DNA from: Deltaproteobacteria bacterium RIFCSPLOWO2_02_56_12
Lineage (GTDB): Bacteria > Desulfobacterota > Binatia > UBA9968
Assembly: GCA_001799045.1 (NCBI GenBank)
Contig: MGRY01000116.1
Location: forward strand, 1-5,639
DNA: 5,639 bases
Direction of reading: 5' to 3'
The position numbers were made by a program, and so were the translations under genes. Numbering within the stretch: the first letter of the stretch is position 1; every line of letters begins with the position of its first letter. Below the pieces are notes generated by a model. It made no database searches and was not told the DNA's origin. It saw nothing but the letters and a program-made list of their open reading frames with translations. Below are positions 5,342 to 5,639 of the stretch, piece after piece.

Positions 5342-5639
5342 AGAAGCCGGCGCTGCCGACCGAGCGCCCTTCCCTTGCCCCCTCTACGCGATTTTCGATC
5401 CCAACCAAAGCAGAGGGCGTCCTCTGAGCGCCATCCTGCGGGATCTCCTGGCGGGTGGCGTTGGAATCATCCAGCTTCGAGCCAAGGAGACGGCCGCAAA
5501 AGAATTTTTGCGCCTGGCCAGGGAAATGCGCGGGCTTACGCGACCAGCGGGTTGTCTCTTCATCGTCAACGACCGGCTCGACATCGCTCTGGCCGCCGAG
5601 GCGGACGGAGTCCACCTGGGACAGGAAGACCTGCCGCTG
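5334..5639 (+). CDS. thiE: Thiamine phosphate synthase, N-terminal part (runs off right edge)
   Basis: ThiE joins the pyrimidine diphosphate (HMP-PP) and the thiazole phosphate (THZ-P) to form thiamine monophosphate, releasing pyrophosphate. The 102 visible residues form the first half of its TIM barrel. They include PLYAIFD (16-22), the pyrophosphate/pyrimidine-binding IIQLRAKE (Gln47, Arg49, Lys51), and IVNDRLDIALAAEADGVHLG with Asn79-Asp80 and the DGVHLGQEDLP loop (91-101). The C-terminal phosphate-binding loops are beyond the window. The start is ATG 5334, which overlaps the last 8 bases of ntrC. No nearby start exists upstream in this frame, and the next in-frame ATG is at residue 65. 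TenI-like paralogues are an alternative, but the intact QLRAK, ND and HLGQED motifs favour true ThiE. No TPP riboswitch is seen before it, consistent with its position as an internal operon gene. Confidence 0.92.
   Translation, partial: MNREAGAADRAPFPCPLYAIFDPNQSRGRPLSAILRDLLAGGVGIIQLRAKETAAKEFLRLAREMRGLTRPAGCLFIVNDRLDIALAAEADGVHLGQEDLPL

Overview
This window is a compact piece of bacterial chromosome with two divergent operons. All seven protein-coding genes belong to recognisable families. The minus-strand operon is the conserved rimP-nusA-ylxR-infB cluster (ribosome maturation, transcription elongation/termination, RNA-binding YlxR/RnpM, translation initiation factor IF2). infB runs off the left edge. 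The plus-strand operon is an NtrB-type soluble histidine kinase, an NtrC-type sigma54 response regulator, and the start of thiE (thiamine phosphate synthase), which runs off the right edge. The moderately GC-rich coding, the Lys/Arg-rich IF2 N-domain with a VIRRR motif and the abundant-sigma54 style NtrBC pair suggest a Gram-negative, Desulfobacterota (delta-proteobacteria)-like or NC10-like lineage. That placement is an inference from style; no phylogenetic marker was searched.

Layout: infB N-terminal part (1-460, minus), ylxR (464-733, minus), nusA (744-2108, minus), rimP (2111-2584, minus), a roughly 170-bp divergent control region (2585-2752), ntrB-like kinase (2753-3865, plus), an 8-bp tandem-repeat spacer (3866-3895), ntrC-like regulator (3896-5341, plus), and thiE (5334-5639, plus). 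Genes within each operon are 2 to 30 bp apart or overlap, so both sets are very probably co-transcribed, with translational coupling at several junctions.

The most interesting part is the control region. Both directions have an extended -10 promoter candidate. The rimP leader then contains a short GC hairpin followed by an interrupted T-tract, ending next to the rimP ribosome binding site. It looks like a weak intrinsic terminator inside the leader of the operon that encodes NusA, the factor that stimulates such terminators. An alternative upstream stem shares bases with the terminator stem. Together this suggests attenuation and NusA autoregulation.

Functionally, the minus operon serves the core gene-expression machinery. 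On the plus strand the kinase would phosphorylate the regulator at Asp54, and the regulator would activate sigma54 promoters elsewhere. The tight fusion of thiE to the regulator gene (8-bp overlap) is an unexplained metabolic partner. No mobile element, CRISPR array, tRNA or rRNA was seen, and I found no clear sign of a wholly new system.
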